The position numbers and the translations under genes were made by a program. DNA of 64,000 bases from Corynebacterium xerosis NBRC 16721 = ATCC 373. Lineage in GTDB: Bacteria; Actinomycetota; Actinomycetes; Mycobacteriales; Mycobacteriaceae. Location of the stretch: positions 611,225-675,224 of the forward strand of contig NZ_BCRD01000001.1 in the NCBI RefSeq assembly GCF_001552415.1, given 5' to 3'. Below, piece by piece: positions 39,384-49,986 of this stretch; within the stretch, counting starts at the first letter, position 1, and every line of letters starts with the position of its first letter. Under the pieces are notes generated by a model. It ran no database searches and was not told where the DNA came from. It was given only the letters and a program-made list of their open reading frames with translations.

Positions 39384-42245
39384 TTGGCCGATCGGCTCAT
39401 CGTCCGTGGTGCCCGGGAGCACAATCTCAAGGGCGTCGACATCGACCTCCCCCGCGACAAGATGGTGGTGTTCACCGGTTTGTCGGGGTCGGGCAAGTCG
39501 TCGCTGGCGTTCGACACGATCTTCGCGGAGGGGCAGCGCCGTTACGTCGAGTCGCTGAGCTCCTATGCCCGCATGTTCCTGGGGCAGATGGAAAAGCCCG
39601 AGGTCGAGTTGATCGAGGGCCTGTCGCCGGCGGTGTCCATCGACCAGAAGTCGACCAACCGGAACCCGCGGTCGACGGTCGGCACCATCACCGAGGTGTA
39701 CGACTACCTGCGTCTCCTCTTCGCCCGCACCGGTACGGCGCATTGCCCGACCTGCGGCGAGGTCATTTCGTCGCAGACCCCGCAGCAGATCGTCGATCAG
39801 GTGCTGGAGATGCCGGAGGGCACCAAATTCCAGGTGCTGGCTCCGGTGGTGCGCACCCGCAAGGGCGAGTTCGTCGATCTCTTCGCCGAGTTGGCCGCCG
39901 AGGGGTATGCGCGCGTCGTCGTCGACGGCGAGATGCACCGCCTGACGGATCCGCCGACGCTGGAGAAGCAGGTCAAGCACGACATCGACGTCGTGGTGGA
40001 CCGCCTGCAGGTCAAGGCGGCGCAGAAGCAGCGCCTGACCGATTCGGTGGAGACGGCGCTGCGCCTGGCCAATGGCGTGGTGGTCATCGATGCGGTCGGG
40101 CTTGACGACGATGACGAGAACCGGTTGCAGAGTTTTTCCGAGAACATCTCGTGCCCCAACGGGCACCGGATCGACATCGAGGAACTGGAGCCGCGGTCGT
40201 TTTCGTTCAACTCCCCGTACGGCGCCTGCCCGGCCTGCGATGGCCTGGGCACGAAGCTGGAGGTCGACGAGGATCTGATCATCCCGGATCCGTCGAAGCC
40301 GGTGACCGAGGCGATCGGGCCGTGGAACCGGACCCTGAACAAGAAGTACTTCGAGAAGCTGGTCACGGGGTTGGCCGATGCGATGGGCTTCGATCCGTCG
40401 ACGCCGCTGCAGGATTTGACGAAGGCGCAGCACAAGGCGCTGATGCACGGGTCGAAGCACAAGATCAGCGTGCGGTACCGCAACCGTTACGGCCGCACCC
40501 GTGAGTACACGGCGCCGTTCGAGGGCGTCATGCCGTACCTGCACCGGAAGCTGGAGCAGGCGGACAGCGAGTCGCAGAAGGAGCGCTACCAGGGTTACAT
40601 GCGCGAGGTGCCGTGCAGCACGTGCGGCGGCACCCGTCTGCGCCCGGAGATCCTGTCGGTGACGCTTGCGGCGGAGGGTTTCGGCGAGAAGTCGATCGCG
40701 GGTCTTACGGCGCTGTCGGTCGCGGATTGTTCGGCGTTCCTCGATTCGCTGACCCTGGGCAAACGCGAGGAGATGATCGCCGGCCGCGTGCTGCGCGAGG
40801 TGCAGGCGCGCCTGCGTTTCCTGCTCGACGTCGGGCTGGATTATCTGTCGCTGGAACGGTCGGCGGGAACGCTGTCCGGTGGCGAGGCGCAGCGCATCCG
40901 ATTGGCCACCCAGATCGGCTCGGGTCTGGCGGGCGTCCTGTACGTCCTCGACGAGCCGTCGATCGGCCTGCACCAGCGCGACAACCACCGGTTGATCCAG
41001 ACGCTGAAAAAGCTGCGCGATCTGGGCAACACGCTCATCGTCGTCGAGCATGACGAGGACACGATCCGGGAAGGCGATTGGCTGGTCGACATCGGCCCGC
41101 GCGCCGGCGAGTACGGCGGCGAGATCGTCTACTCGGGTGAGCCGATGGGCATCTTCGATGCGGAGGGGTCGATCACGGGCGATTATCTGGCGGGCCGGCG
41201 GAAGATCCTCCCGCCGGAGAAGCGCCGCCCGGTCGACTTCGACCGGTTGGTCACCGTCCGCGGTGCCCGGGAGAACAACCTGAAGAACGTCGACGTCAAC
41301 TTTCCGCTGGGGCTGTTGACCTGCGTGACCGGCGTGTCCGGTTCGGGCAAGTCGACGTTGGTCAACGAGATCCTGGCCAAGGTGATGTCGAACGAGCTCA
41401 ACGGCGCCCGCCAGGTGCCGGGGCGCCATACCCGCGTGGAGGGCCTGGATCAGCTGGACAAGCTGGTGCAGGTCGACCAGTCGCCGATCGGCCGCACGCC
41501 GCGGTCGAATCCGGCGACGTACACGGGCGTGTTCGACAAGATCCGGAACCTGTTCGCCGATACGCAGGAGGCGAAGGTGCGCGGCTACAAGCCGGGCCGC
41601 TTCAGCTTCAACGTCAAGGGCGGCCGGTGCGAGGCGTGCAAGGGCGACGGCACGTTGAAGATCGAGATGAACTTCCTGCCCGACGTCTACGTGCCCTGCG
41701 AGGTGTGCGACGGGGCCCGGTACAACCGCGAGACCCTCGAGGTGCTGTACAAGGGAAAGACCATCGCCGAGGTCCTGGACATGCCGATTTCGGAGGCCGC
41801 GGAGTTCTTCGAGCCGATCCAGTCCATCGCCCGGTACCTGAACACCCTCGTCGACGTCGGCTTGGGCTACGTGCGTCTGGGCCAGGCGGCGACGACGCTG
41901 TCGGGTGGCGAGGCGCAGCGCGTGAAGCTGGCGGCGGAGCTGCAGAAGCGCTCCAATGGCCGCACGGTGTACATCCTCGACGAGCCGACGACGGGCCTGC
42001 ACTTCGAGGACATCCGCAAGCTCATGCTCGTTTTGCAGGGGCTGGTGGACAAGGGCAACACCGTCATCGTCATCGAGCACAATCTCGACGTGATCAAGTC
42101 CGCGGACTGGATCATCGACATGGGGCCCGAGGGTGGCGCCGGCGGCGGCACCGTGGTCACGCAGGGCACCCCGGAGGACGTCGTCGAGGTCGAGGCGTCG
42201 CACACGGGGCAGTACCTCAAGCCGTTGCTCCAGCTCCAGGGTTAG
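39384..42245 (+). CDS. uvrA: UvrABC excinuclease subunit A
   Basis: 953 residues. Two ABC modules: Walker [15 protein letters not shown] near 31 with signature [12 protein letters not shown] near 495, and [14 protein letters not shown] near 645 with [12 protein letters not shown] near 840. Zinc modules are CPTCG near 120, CPNGH with CPACDGLG near 255-290, and CEACKGDG with [10 protein letters not shown] near 750-780. It recognises helix distortions and loads UvrB. Start TTG 39384 (MADRLIVRG) has AGGAAAGG 8 nt upstream; GTG 39375 is an alternative. Expression may be SOS-controlled through the box upstream. Confidence 0.97.
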   Translation: MADRLIVRGAREHNLKGVDIDLPRDKMVVFTGLSGSGKSSLAFDTIFAEGQRRYVESLSSYARMFLGQMEKPEVELIEGLSPAVSIDQKSTNRNPRSTVGTITEVYDYLRLLFARTGTAHCPTCGEVISSQTPQQIVDQVLEMPEGTKFQVLAPVVRTRKGEFVDLFAELAAEGYARVVVDGEMHRLTDPPTLEKQVKHDIDVVVDRLQVKAAQKQRLTDSVETALRLANGVVVIDAVGLDDDDENRLQSFSENISCPNGHRIDIEELEPRSFSFNSPYGACPACDGLGTKLEVDEDLIIPDPSKPVTEAIGPWNRTLNKKYFEKLVTGLADAMGFDPSTPLQDLTKAQHKALMHGSKHKISVRYRNRYGRTREYTAPFEGVMPYLHRKLEQADSESQKERYQGYMREVPCSTCGGTRLRPEILSVTLAAEGFGEKSIAGLTALSVADCSAFLDSLTLGKREEMIAGRVLREVQARLRFLLDVGLDYLSLERSAGTLSGGEAQRIRLATQIGSGLAGVLYVLDEPSIGLHQRDNHRLIQTLKKLRDLGNTLIVVEHDEDTIREGDWLVDIGPRAGEYGGEIVYSGEPMGIFDAEGSITGDYLAGRRKILPPEKRRPVDFDRLVTVRGARENNLKNVDVNFPLGLLTCVTGVSGSGKSTLVNEILAKVMSNELNGARQVPGRHTRVEGLDQLDKLVQVDQSPIGRTPRSNPATYTGVFDKIRNLFADTQEAKVRGYKPGRFSFNVKGGRCEACKGDGTLKIEMNFLPDVYVPCEVCDGARYNRETLEVLYKGKTIAEVLDMPISEAAEFFEPIQSIARYLNTLVDVGLGYVRLGQAATTLSGGEAQRVKLAAELQKRSNGRTVYILDEPTTGLHFEDIRKLMLVLQGLVDKGNTVIVIEHNLDVIKSADWIIDMGPEGGAGGGTVVTQGTPEDVVEVEASHTGQYLKPLLQLQG
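40100..40110 (+). repeat. Dispersed motif core in uvrA, GCTTGACGACG
   Basis: It encodes GLDDDDE between conserved blocks of UvrA, a weakly conserved place. Confidence 0.3.
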
Positions 42246-42269
42246 AGCGAGGAGTCGAAGGCGGCGAGG

Positions 42270-42353
42270 CCAGGGCTGCGCGGCTAGGGCTGCGCGGCTA
42301 GGGCTGCGCGACCCGGGCTGCGAAGCCGGGGCTGCGAGACCCAGGCTGCGCGG
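42270..42353. repeat. Six 14-bp tandem repeats between uvrA and the DUF2339 gene
   Basis: Consecutive 14-bp units of the type CTAGGGCTGCGCGG. Units two and three differ by one base; units four to six are more diverged. The array ends exactly where the stop codon of the converging DUF2339 gene begins, and the first bases of that stop continue the repeat phase. Confidence 0.9.
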
Positions 42354-44567
42354 CTAGGACGGCGAGGGCCGCCCCCAATCATCGGGGGTCTCCCCGGCGT
42401 CGGTGTGTCCGTCGGCGGTGGCAGGCGCCCGCCCGGCCGCGGCCGTGGCTTCCGAGGTCTTTTTGGTCTCTTTGGCCTCGGCGAGGTCGGCGTTGCGGTC
42501 CCGCAGGCTGCGTGCGACGACCATGCCGAGCATGAGCAGACCGCACAGCAGGAACGCCGACACCCGAGTCAGGCCGCTCATGGCCTGCATGTCGTAGAAC
42601 ACCAGCTTCAGCACCGCCACGGTGGCGATGACCAGCGACGCCGCCATGTTGGCGTCGACGTTGAGGCGCTTCGGCGCGAGCATCATCCAAGCGGCGGCGA
42701 TCATCCACCCGATGGAGACCAGCACGTGGGCGAGGCTGAATCGCACGCCGGCCGTGGTCAGCACGATGATCACGGGCACTGCGGTGAGCAGCAGACCGAG
42801 CAGGGCCGCGCCCTTTTCGAACATCTCGGCCCGGTCGCGTCGAGCCACCAGCACCGCGATCAGGCCCAGTGCCATGACGCCGATCAGCAGCGCGGACAGC
42901 GTGACGTTCGGGACGTCGAGGGCGTCGATGCGGAAGCGGTGCTCGAGCAGGTACGACGGTGCGAACATGGTCAGCACCAACGCCGCAGTGTTGGTGACCA
43001 GGGCGACGGCCGTCCACAGGACGATGAGAACCTTGCCCAACTGCGACGGCCGGAAAACGTGGATCCAGATGAACGCCGCGGCCAGGATCAGCGCGGGCAT
43101 GCGGGTCCACGACCCGTCCGAATCCATGCTGCCCAGATGCAGAGCGGGCCAGGCGGCAGAGATGAAGCCGGCCCACCGCACCGCGTTCATGCGCGGGTCG
43201 GTGCGGTCCTTCCACGGGCCGAAACCTGCCACGCCGATGGCCAGCCCGAGCACAAGGGCGACGGTGGGCGCGAACGTCGGCCCGGGGCCGAGCGCGGACA
43301 ACAACGGCGCCGTCGTCCAGGCGAGGAAATACAGGGGGAGCAGGCCCAGGCCGCGCCGTTCGGCGGCTCCCGGGACGGGCATGATGAGTGCCCACTGTTC
43401 CGGGGCCGATCGTTCGCGTTGCGCGGCATCGACTCCGGCGGTTACTTCCATCCCTTCGATCACGTCGTCGTCGAGGAATTCGCGGACCGCCAGCGCCACG
43501 CCGGCGGCGATGAACGCGGCCACCGCCAGCCACCCGGGTTCGGCCGTGCCGAGGACCCCGATGGAGCCGATCAGGTACAGGACGACGGCGCTCATGGAGA
43601 CGACCCCGCGGTGTTCCCGGTCATGCCAGGTCCAGGCGGCGGCGACGGATGGGACGAGGACGAGCACGATGACGTCGAAGGCGTCGTTCATGCGCGGCCA
43701 CACGGTGATCGATGCGGCGATGAAGGAGACGACGAATCCGACCATCAGGAATGCGACGGATTTCCATGCTCTGGCGCCGAGGAAACCCAGCCCCATCACG
43801 GCGAGCACCACCACCGTCCCCAGCCAATTCGGCCACCATTCCAGGCCGTGGACGAGCACCGCGGTGGTGATGTGCGAGGTGATCACCGCCGCCGCGCCCG
43901 AGGCGGTGACGCCGGCGTTGCCGGGGTTCTTCCGGTGGACGACGACCGCGGCCACGGCGAGGACGACGGCCAGCGAGTAGGCGAGGATCACGCGGCCGAG
44001 CGGGCCCGACTGGATGGCGAACGCGACCAGCAGGATGATGCCCGACACCGTGATCAGGGCACCGACCGCCGCGGTGACCTTCAGCACCAGCTTCTCGTCG
44101 TTCCACCACGGTTCCGTCCGGGTCCGCGGCGGCACGTGCACCTGCTGCTGCGGCAGCGGGCCGTGCGGCGGTTGCGCGGGCCCGGGCCGGAGACCTTGTT
44201 GGGGGGCCGGCCGGGGACCTGATTGAGGGCCCGGCCCGGGCCCCATCGCCGGCTGCGGCGACATCGGGCGGGGGGTCTCGCCGTCCATCGGCTCCATTGG
44301 CCCCGACGGCCCAATCGGCGCCGGCCGGAACCGTTGGTCGGACCGCGGTGGCGCCAGGGCAGGGCCGGGCGGGGGAGCTGCCCGTTCCGGGAAACGGGGG
44401 GAGGGTCGGGCGGCCGGCCGGGCGGGAGCCTCCCGTGGGGCGCCCTGCCCGTGCCCATCCAATTCCCCGCGGATGCCCTTCGCCGCCGACGCGACGCGCT
44501 CGGCCGCATCGGCCAGATCCGTCAGCGCGGCGGCCAATTCCCTATTGCGGTCATCGGGCGTAGTCAT
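42354..44567 (-). CDS. DUF2339 polytopic membrane protein
   Basis: 737 residues. An N-terminal helix (about 5-40) is followed by a Pro/Arg/Gly-rich cytosolic segment to about 150, then WWNDEKLVLKVTAAVGALITVSG and some eighteen or more hydrophobic segments. The sequence WW(x)EKxxLKVxAxxGAxxxxxG followed by many short helices is the DUF2339 pattern; no catalytic motif or function is known to me. Start ATG 44567 follows TATCGT (44575-44580) with 7 nt. The gene converges on uvrA, and its stop lies at the end of the 14-bp repeats. Confidence 0.8.
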   Translation of the reverse strand: MTTPDDRNRELAAALTDLADAAERVASAAKGIRGELDGHGQGAPREAPARPAARPSPRFPERAAPPPGPALAPPRSDQRFRPAPIGPSGPMEPMDGETPRPMSPQPAMGPGPGPQSGPRPAPQQGLRPGPAQPPHGPLPQQQVHVPPRTRTEPWWNDEKLVLKVTAAVGALITVSGIILLVAFAIQSGPLGRVILAYSLAVVLAVAAVVVHRKNPGNAGVTASGAAAVITSHITTAVLVHGLEWWPNWLGTVVVLAVMGLGFLGARAWKSVAFLMVGFVVSFIAASITVWPRMNDAFDVIVLVLVPSVAAAWTWHDREHRGVVSMSAVVLYLIGSIGVLGTAEPGWLAVAAFIAAGVALAVREFLDDDVIEGMEVTAGVDAAQRERSAPEQWALIMPVPGAAERRGLGLLPLYFLAWTTAPLLSALGPGPTFAPTVALVLGLAIGVAGFGPWKDRTDPRMNAVRWAGFISAAWPALHLGSMDSDGSWTRMPALILAAAFIWIHVFRPSQLGKVLIVLWTAVALVTNTAALVLTMFAPSYLLEHRFRIDALDVPNVTLSALLIGVMALGLIAVLVARRDRAEMFEKGAALLGLLLTAVPVIIVLTTAGVRFSLAHVLVSIGWMIAAAWMMLAPKRLNVDANMAASLVIATVAVLKLVFYDMQAMSGLTRVSAFLLCGLLMLGMVVARSLRDRNADLAEAKETKKTSEATAAAGRAPATADGHTDAGETPDDWGRPSPS

Positions 44568-44662
44568 GGGCCCGACGATACGTTCGCCCCGCCAATCATG
44601 CCTGGCGACCGTCCGTCGAAAAGCGCGAAACCCGCCCCGGAATGTTCCGGGACGGGTTCCTT

Positions 44663-44678
44663 GCTTGGCGACGGCCCG
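44663..44678 (+). repeat. Dispersed motif, one-base variant GCTTGGCGACGGCCCG
   Basis: It differs from the copies at 2462 and 24742 by a single base. It is intergenic, between the TusA-like stop and the DUF2339 start, after a T-rich stretch. Confidence 0.6.
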
Positions 44679-44727
44679 CGCAGGGGCCGTGTGCCGCGCC
44701 TTTTAACGCACGGCTACTTCTTCGCGC

Positions 44728-44955
44728 CTACTTCTTGACGACGGTGATGGACCATTCGGCGTCGCCGACGACCTTGAAGTCCTTCACGCCGTGGCCCTCG
44801 GTGGCGGCCCAGCGCGGGATGGACTCGGTGCCCTGGGTGCAGTCGAAGCCGATGACCAGCTCGTCGCCGGTGTTCAGCTCCTCCATCTTCTGCTTCGCCT
44901 CGATGAGGGGGAAGGGGCAGACTTCGCCGTTGGTTTCGAGAACGTGGGTGGCCAT
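44728..44955 (-). CDS. tsuB: TusA/SirA-family sulfur carrier (TsuB-like)
   Basis: 75 residues, a complete TusA-fold protein. The family motif CPFPLIEAKQKM carries the sulfur-accepting Cys near residue 13. Its partner is the YeeE-type membrane protein 41 bp upstream. In the characterised TsuA-TsuB pair, the small protein is needed for thiosulfate uptake and probably accepts its sulfane sulfur at the inner face. Start ATG 44955 has GAAAGGA 7 nt upstream. The name follows the pairing and motif only. Confidence 0.85.
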   Translation of the reverse strand: MATHVLETNGEVCPFPLIEAKQKMEELNTGDELVIGFDCTQGTESIPRWAATEGHGVKDFKVVGDAEWSITVVKK

Positions 44956-44996
44956 GTGATGGGTCCTTTCGGAAAAGTGCGGGGAAGTGCGGGGGT

Positions 44997-46124
44997 TTAG
45001 GCGTTGACCTTGACGGTCTCGGCGTCGGTCTTGTCGGTGGCGGTCTTGGCGTCGCCGACGTCGTTCGAAGCCTTGCGGGACAGCGAGGCGCGGACGGAGG
45101 CGGGCAGCAGGGGCTTGCGCATCAGGTAGATGCGGGCAGCCAGGCCGGCGCCCAGCGCCATGGCGGCGAGGGAGATCCAGCCCTGCCAGGAGAACAGGCC
45201 GGTGTTGACCATGCCGTTGCCGACGGTGCAGCCGCCGGCCAGCACGGCGCCGACGCCCATGAGGATGCCGCCGCCGACGGAGCGCTTGGCGATCTCGGCG
45301 CTGGGGACGCGGACGCGGAACTCGCCGGAGGCCTTGGCCGCGACGAACGAGCCGACGAGGATGCCGATGACCAGCAGGGTGCCCCAGTTCATGTACGCGG
45401 AGTCGCCGGAACCGAACCAGCCGACGAGGTGCGCCGACGGGGTCGTGATGCCCAGGCCGGAGTCGCGGCCGGTGGCCTGCGACAGCGGCCACGCGAGGGT
45501 GCCGATCAGGCCGACGATGATGGCGGTGGAGAACAGGCCCCACGGCTTCTCGGCCAGGATGTGGGCGATGCCGGTCTTGCGCGGCGGCAGGCCGGGGATC
45601 TCGATCTTCGGCTTGGACACCTCGCGGTAGACCAGCCACGCGGTGATGGCCACCAGCGCGACGAGCGGCACGAGGACGGGGACGCCGAGGTCGCCGTGGA
45701 TGGTGCCGGAGCCGATGGTCTGGTCGCGCGCGGCCTCGGTGAAGCCGGACAGGGGGCCGATGCGCATGAACGCGGCGGTCATGGCGTAGCCGATCAGGGC
45801 CAGCCACGAGCCGACGAGGCCCTCGCCGGCGCGGTACCAGGTGCCGGTGGCGCAACCGCCGGCGAGCACCATGCCGAAGCCGAAGATCAGGCCGCCGGCG
45901 ATGGTGGCCACCGGGGCGAAGGACTCCTCGCCGACGGAGACGACGCCGAGCGCCGCGAGCACCCAGAAGCCGACCGCGTGGACCGCGATGACGACCATCA
46001 GGGCGGTGAAGCCGCGCATCGACTTGGTCAGCCAGAGGTCGCGGAGGAAGCCCGTGACGCAGAAGCGTCCGCGCTGGAGCACGTAACCGAGGATGGCCCC
46101 GAGGGCCGCACCGGTGAGGAGCAT
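44997..46124 (-). CDS. tsuA: YeeE/YedE-type thiosulfate transporter (TsuA-like)
   Basis: 375 residues with about ten to twelve membrane helices in two pseudo-repeats. The three conserved Cys motifs thought to pass thiosulfate down the channel are RGRFCVTG near 22, LAGGCATGTW near 92 and LAGGCTVGNG near 315. The C-terminal tail after 345 is Lys/Asp/Thr-rich and cytosolic. It is co-transcribed with the TusA-like gene 41 bp downstream and probably supplies thiosulfate sulfur to cysteine synthesis. The upstream region holds a perfect GACA-4-TGTC inverted repeat and a TTTTT-rich tract. Confidence 0.85.
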   Translation of the reverse strand: MLLTGAALGAILGYVLQRGRFCVTGFLRDLWLTKSMRGFTALMVVIAVHAVGFWVLAALGVVSVGEESFAPVATIAGGLIFGFGMVLAGGCATGTWYRAGEGLVGSWLALIGYAMTAAFMRIGPLSGFTEAARDQTIGSGTIHGDLGVPVLVPLVALVAITAWLVYREVSKPKIEIPGLPPRKTGIAHILAEKPWGLFSTAIIVGLIGTLAWPLSQATGRDSGLGITTPSAHLVGWFGSGDSAYMNWGTLLVIGILVGSFVAAKASGEFRVRVPSAEIAKRSVGGGILMGVGAVLAGGCTVGNGMVNTGLFSWQGWISLAAMALGAGLAARIYLMRKPLLPASVRASLSRKASNDVGDAKTATDKTDAETVKVNA

Positions 46125-46199
46125 GCGAGTGCACCGTCCTGTTCATCATGTCCGGGGGAGCGGGAATGCCTGCCCGGAAGGGAAAAAGATTTCAAAACC

Positions 46200-46214
46200 G
46201 CTTGACGACGCTTG
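46200..46214 (+). repeat. Dispersed motif copy, GCTTGACGACGCTTG
   Basis: Core GCTTGACGACG in the intergenic leader of the sulfur-uptake operon, on the opposite strand to that operon. The 3' extension is lost. Confidence 0.5.
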
Positions 46215-46253
46215 TGTGGGCGCCGTCCGCCGTGGGCACGTTACACACGGACG

Positions 46254-46265
46254 GACAAGTCTGTC
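46254..46265. promoter_or_regulatory. Palindrome GACA-AGTC-TGTC, possible operator
   Basis: Perfect 4-bp arms around AGTC, upstream of the tsuA-like gene. The arms are short, so it could be chance; a dimeric regulator of sulfur uptake is one reading. Confidence 0.3.
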
Positions 46266-46342
46266 TAGTCGGGTCAGTCTATTTTTTATTCACGCTGATC
46301 GGAAGTGGTTCGATGGGGTGGCGACACGAAACGGCCCGGGTT

Positions 46343-46372
46343 TTGGCTGTTCGGGTGGGTCCGTGCTAGCGT
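46343..46372 (+). promoter_or_regulatory. infC operon promoter, TTGGCT-18-TAGCGT
   Basis: -35 at 46343-46348 and -10 at 46367-46372 with 18-bp spacing. The expected start near 46379 gives an infC leader of about 260 nt. Confidence 0.55.
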
Positions 46373-46378
46373 CGTTCC

Positions 46379-46636
46379 CACGACCGCCAAGCGGTGGCAC
46401 TTCACCGTGCCCCGCCTTGGTTGCGAAGAGGAGAGAATCCCACCCTGGGTGCGCCGAAGAATCATGGTTGCGCCGGGGTCGACCCGATGGGGCGAAGAAG
46501 GCCATTCCAGGCCCGCGCGCCCGATTTCATCGGAAGGCGTCGTGGCCCGGAAACGGGTCGCCTCGCGTGGCTTCCCTCGTACATTTGCTTCCGGCGGTTC
46601 GGCAACGAAATGTACAGGCACTACCTAGGAGGCCAC
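46379..46636 (+). promoter_or_regulatory. Long 5' leader of infC-rpmI-rplT
   Basis: About 260 nt between the predicted transcription start and the infC start. It contains several GC-rich complementary segments and no supported ORF. In other phyla L20 or IF3 controls this operon through its leader; the same purpose is inferred here from length and position. It ends in the strong AGGAGG at 46627-46632. Confidence 0.45.
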
Positions 46637-47161
46637 ATCAGCGCTGAAGCTCGCATCAACGAGCGAATCCGAGTTCCCGAAGTCCGACTCGTCGGACCCG
46701 GTGGTGAGCAGGTCGGCATCGTTCGCACGGATGACGCCCGCAAGCTCGCTTACGAAGCCGATCTCGACCTGGTCGAGGTCGCTCCCAATGCGAAGCCGCC
46801 GGTCTGCAAGATCATGGACTACGGAAAGTTCAAGTACGAGCAGGCCCAGAAGGCCCGCGAGTCTCGTAAGAACCAGCAGCAGACTGTGGTCAAGGAACAG
46901 AAGTTCCGGCCGAAGATCGACGATCACGACTACGAGACGAAGAAGGCCAATGTGGTCCGCTTCCTCGACAAGGGTTCGAAGGTCAAGGTCACCATCATGT
47001 TCCGCGGCCGCGAGCAGTCGCGCCCGGAGCTCGGTTTCCGACTGTTGGAGCGCCTCGCCGACGATGTCAAGGAACACGGCATCGTCGAGACCCGCGCCAA
47101 ACAGGACGGCCGCAACATGACGATGGTCCTGGGGCCGGTCCGCAAGGGCAACAAGAAGTAG
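46637..47161 (+). CDS. infC: Translation initiation factor IF-3, probable ATC start
   Basis: 174 residues from ATC 46637. The N-domain starts [20 protein letters not shown] and the linker is [20 protein letters not shown]. The C-domain has [18 protein letters not shown] and ends [22 protein letters not shown]-3 discriminates against non-canonical start codons, and infC in other bacteria starts with a rare codon so that IF-3 limits its own synthesis. Here AGGAGG sits 4 nt before ATC, and IF-3 homology begins right there. An in-frame ATG at 46610 has no ribosome binding site. First gene of infC-rpmI-rplT. Confidence 0.92.
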   Translation: MSAEARINERIRVPEVRLVGPGGEQVGIVRTDDARKLAYEADLDLVEVAPNAKPPVCKIMDYGKFKYEQAQKARESRKNQQQTVVKEQKFRPKIDDHDYETKKANVVRFLDKGSKVKVTIMFRGREQSRPELGFRLLERLADDVKEHGIVETRAKQDGRNMTMVLGPVRKGNKK

Positions 47162-47286
47162 CCGGCCAACGGCCGGAATGACGCGAACCGGGGATGCGGC
47201 AGGCATCCCCGGGTGGTCCACCGCGCCCCGATGCCGGGCGTCGCGGAGTTCCGGACAACAAGATTTCGAAAAGGACGCGAAACACC

Positions 47287-47481
47287 ATGAAGCAGAAGAC
47301 CCACAAGGGCACCGCCAAGCGCATCAAGGTCACCGGCGCCGGCAAGCTCCGCCGCGAGCAGGCCAACCGCCGCCACCTCCTCGAGGGCAAGCCCTCGACC
47401 CGCACCCGCCGTCTGAAGGGCACCACCGACGTGGCCAAGGCCGACGAGAAGCGCATCAAGCGACTCCTGGGCAAGGCGTAA
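47287..47481 (+). CDS. rpmI: 50S ribosomal protein L35
   Basis: 64 residues, strongly basic, with the family opening [20 protein letters not shown] and a basic middle that contacts 23S rRNA. It lies 125 bp after infC, with no terminator between, and before rplT. Start ATG 47287 is preceded by an A/G-rich stretch (AAAAGGACG) about 10 nt upstream. Confidence 0.97.
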   Translation: MKQKTHKGTAKRIKVTGAGKLRREQANRRHLLEGKPSTRTRRLKGTTDVAKADEKRIKRLLGKA

Positions 47482-47563
47482 GCCTCCCACTGCCCGCGGC
47501 CCCGACCATCGGGTCCCGCGACAACGAACACAACATCCGTTAGATAAGTAAGGAAGTACCAAC

Positions 47564-47947
47564 GTGGCACGTGTGAAGCGGTCCGTCAACGCCAAGAAGA
47601 AGCGTCGCGAAGTCCTGGATTCCGCCAAGGGCTACCGCGGCCAGCGCTCCCGCCTGTACCGCAAGGCGAAGGAGCAGATGCTCCACTCGAAGACCTACGA
47701 GTTCCGCGATCGCCGTCACCGCAAGGGCCAGTTCCGCAAGCTCTGGATCCAGCGCATCAACGCCGCGGCCCGCGCCAACGGCATGACCTACAACCGCTTC
47801 ATCCAGGGCCTGGCCCTGGCCGGCGTCGAGGTCGACCGCAAGAACCTGGCCGAGCTCGCCGTCAACGACGCCGCGACCTTCGCCGCCCTGGTCGAGACCG
47901 CCAAGGCCGCCCTGCCGGACGACGTCAACGCCCCGGCCGCGCAGTAG
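47564..47947 (+). CDS. rplT: 50S ribosomal protein L20
   Basis: 127 residues, typical length. It begins [18 protein letters not shown] and has the long basic N-terminal helix, then the globular end with [21 protein letters not shown]. It is essential for early 50S assembly, and in other bacteria represses its own operon. Start GTG 47564 has AAGGAA about 11 nt upstream. Confidence 0.97.
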   Translation: MARVKRSVNAKKKRREVLDSAKGYRGQRSRLYRKAKEQMLHSKTYEFRDRRHRKGQFRKLWIQRINAAARANGMTYNRFIQGLALAGVEVDRKNLAELAVNDAATFAALVETAKAALPDDVNAPAAQ

Positions 47948-47975
47948 GGCGCGCCCCTCGCGTAACGTCTGCTGC

Positions 47976-48797
47976 ATGGCTGACGACTTCCGACGACCCG
48001 TGGATACCTTCACCGCAAGGACTCCGCGGGTCGTTTCGGCTTCCAAGCTCCATCGGGCCGCCGCCCGCCGCAAGGCCGGGCGCTTCCTGATCGAGGGCTT
48101 CAACTCCGTCGACGCCGCGTCGCGGGCCGGCGCGATCGTCGAGGCATTCGCCACCGACGACGCGATCGACGCCCACCGTGAGCTCGTCGAGGCCATCGCC
48201 GCGTCCGGTCGGCCGGTGTCGATCATCGACGATTCCGCGGCCGCCTCGCTGGCGGAGACGGTGACCACCACCGGCCTGTTCGCGGTGTGCTCCTCGGGGG
48301 CGGTGCTGTCGGGACTCGATGACGCGGTCGCCGCCGGCGTGGCGTCGGGCATGCTCGTAGTGCCCGTGGAATGCAACGATCCGGGCAACGCGGGCACGAT
48401 CATCCGCATGGCCGACGCCCTCGGTGCCGGCGGTGTGGTGCTCGCCGGCGACTCCGTCGATCCGCTCGGCGGCAAGGTCGTGCGGTCCTCGGCGGGATCG
48501 GTCTTCAACGTGCCCGTCGCCCGCGAGCGGGACCTGGGGGCGGTCCTGGAATCCCTGGCCGCTTCGGGCTTCACGACGCTGGCGACCACCATGAACGGCG
48601 AGTTGGTCCTCGGGGCCGACGAGCTTCCGGCCGGGCCGGTGGCGTGGTTGTTCGGCAACGAGGCCCATGGCCTGCCCGCCGACGTGATCGCCGGTGCGGG
48701 CCACCGCGTGTCCATCCCCATCCGTGGTGGCGCGGAATCGCTGAATCTGGCCACGGCCGCGGCGATGTGCCTGTGGGAGACCGCTCGCGGCAAGTAG
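47976..48797 (+). CDS. TrmH/SpoU-type rRNA 2'-O-methyltransferase
   Basis: 273 residues. An N-terminal substrate-binding region (to about 110) precedes the SPOUT knot: NDPGNAGTIIRMADALGAGGV (positions 138-158, motif 1), WLFGNEAHGLP (motif 2) and IPIRGGAESLNLATAAAM (motif 3). It probably methylates a 23S rRNA nucleotide, as in the TsnR group; the exact base is unknown. Start ATG 47976 follows TAACGT (47963-47968) with 7 nt, so a separate leaderless transcript likely begins 28 bp after rplT. Confidence 0.88.
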   Translation: MADDFRRPVDTFTARTPRVVSASKLHRAAARRKAGRFLIEGFNSVDAASRAGAIVEAFATDDAIDAHRELVEAIAASGRPVSIIDDSAAASLAETVTTTGLFAVCSSGAVLSGLDDAVAAGVASGMLVVPVECNDPGNAGTIIRMADALGAGGVVLAGDSVDPLGGKVVRSSAGSVFNVPVARERDLGAVLESLAASGFTTLATTMNGELVLGADELPAGPVAWLFGNEAHGLPADVIAGAGHRVSIPIRGGAESLNLATAAAMCLWETARGK

Positions 48798-48809
48798 CGG
48801 CCGAACCGC

Positions 48810-49951
<1,142 letters not shown>

Positions 49952-49986
49952 TCCGGTAACCCACCACCTCAAGGAGAAACTTCACC

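Larger units (their letters stand above)
46125..46342. other. Divergent region between the sulfur-uptake genes and infC
   Basis: No gene. It contains a dispersed motif copy (46200-46214), a 12-bp palindrome (46254-46265) and an A/T-rich stretch (46281-46291). The minus-strand promoter for the tsuA-like gene should lie here; TAACGT on that strand near 46237 is a weak -10 candidate. Confidence 0.45.

Noticed and set aside
44731..44744. TCTTGACGACGG as another dispersed motif copy
   Set aside because: One core base is wrong, and it encodes the C-terminal TVVKK of the TusA-like protein, so coding explains it.
46394..46636. Longer IF-3 reading from upstream of the ATC
   Set aside because: The in-frame upstream translation is Arg/Pro-rich, unlike IF-3 N-termini, and lacks ribosome binding sites; it coincides with the leader.
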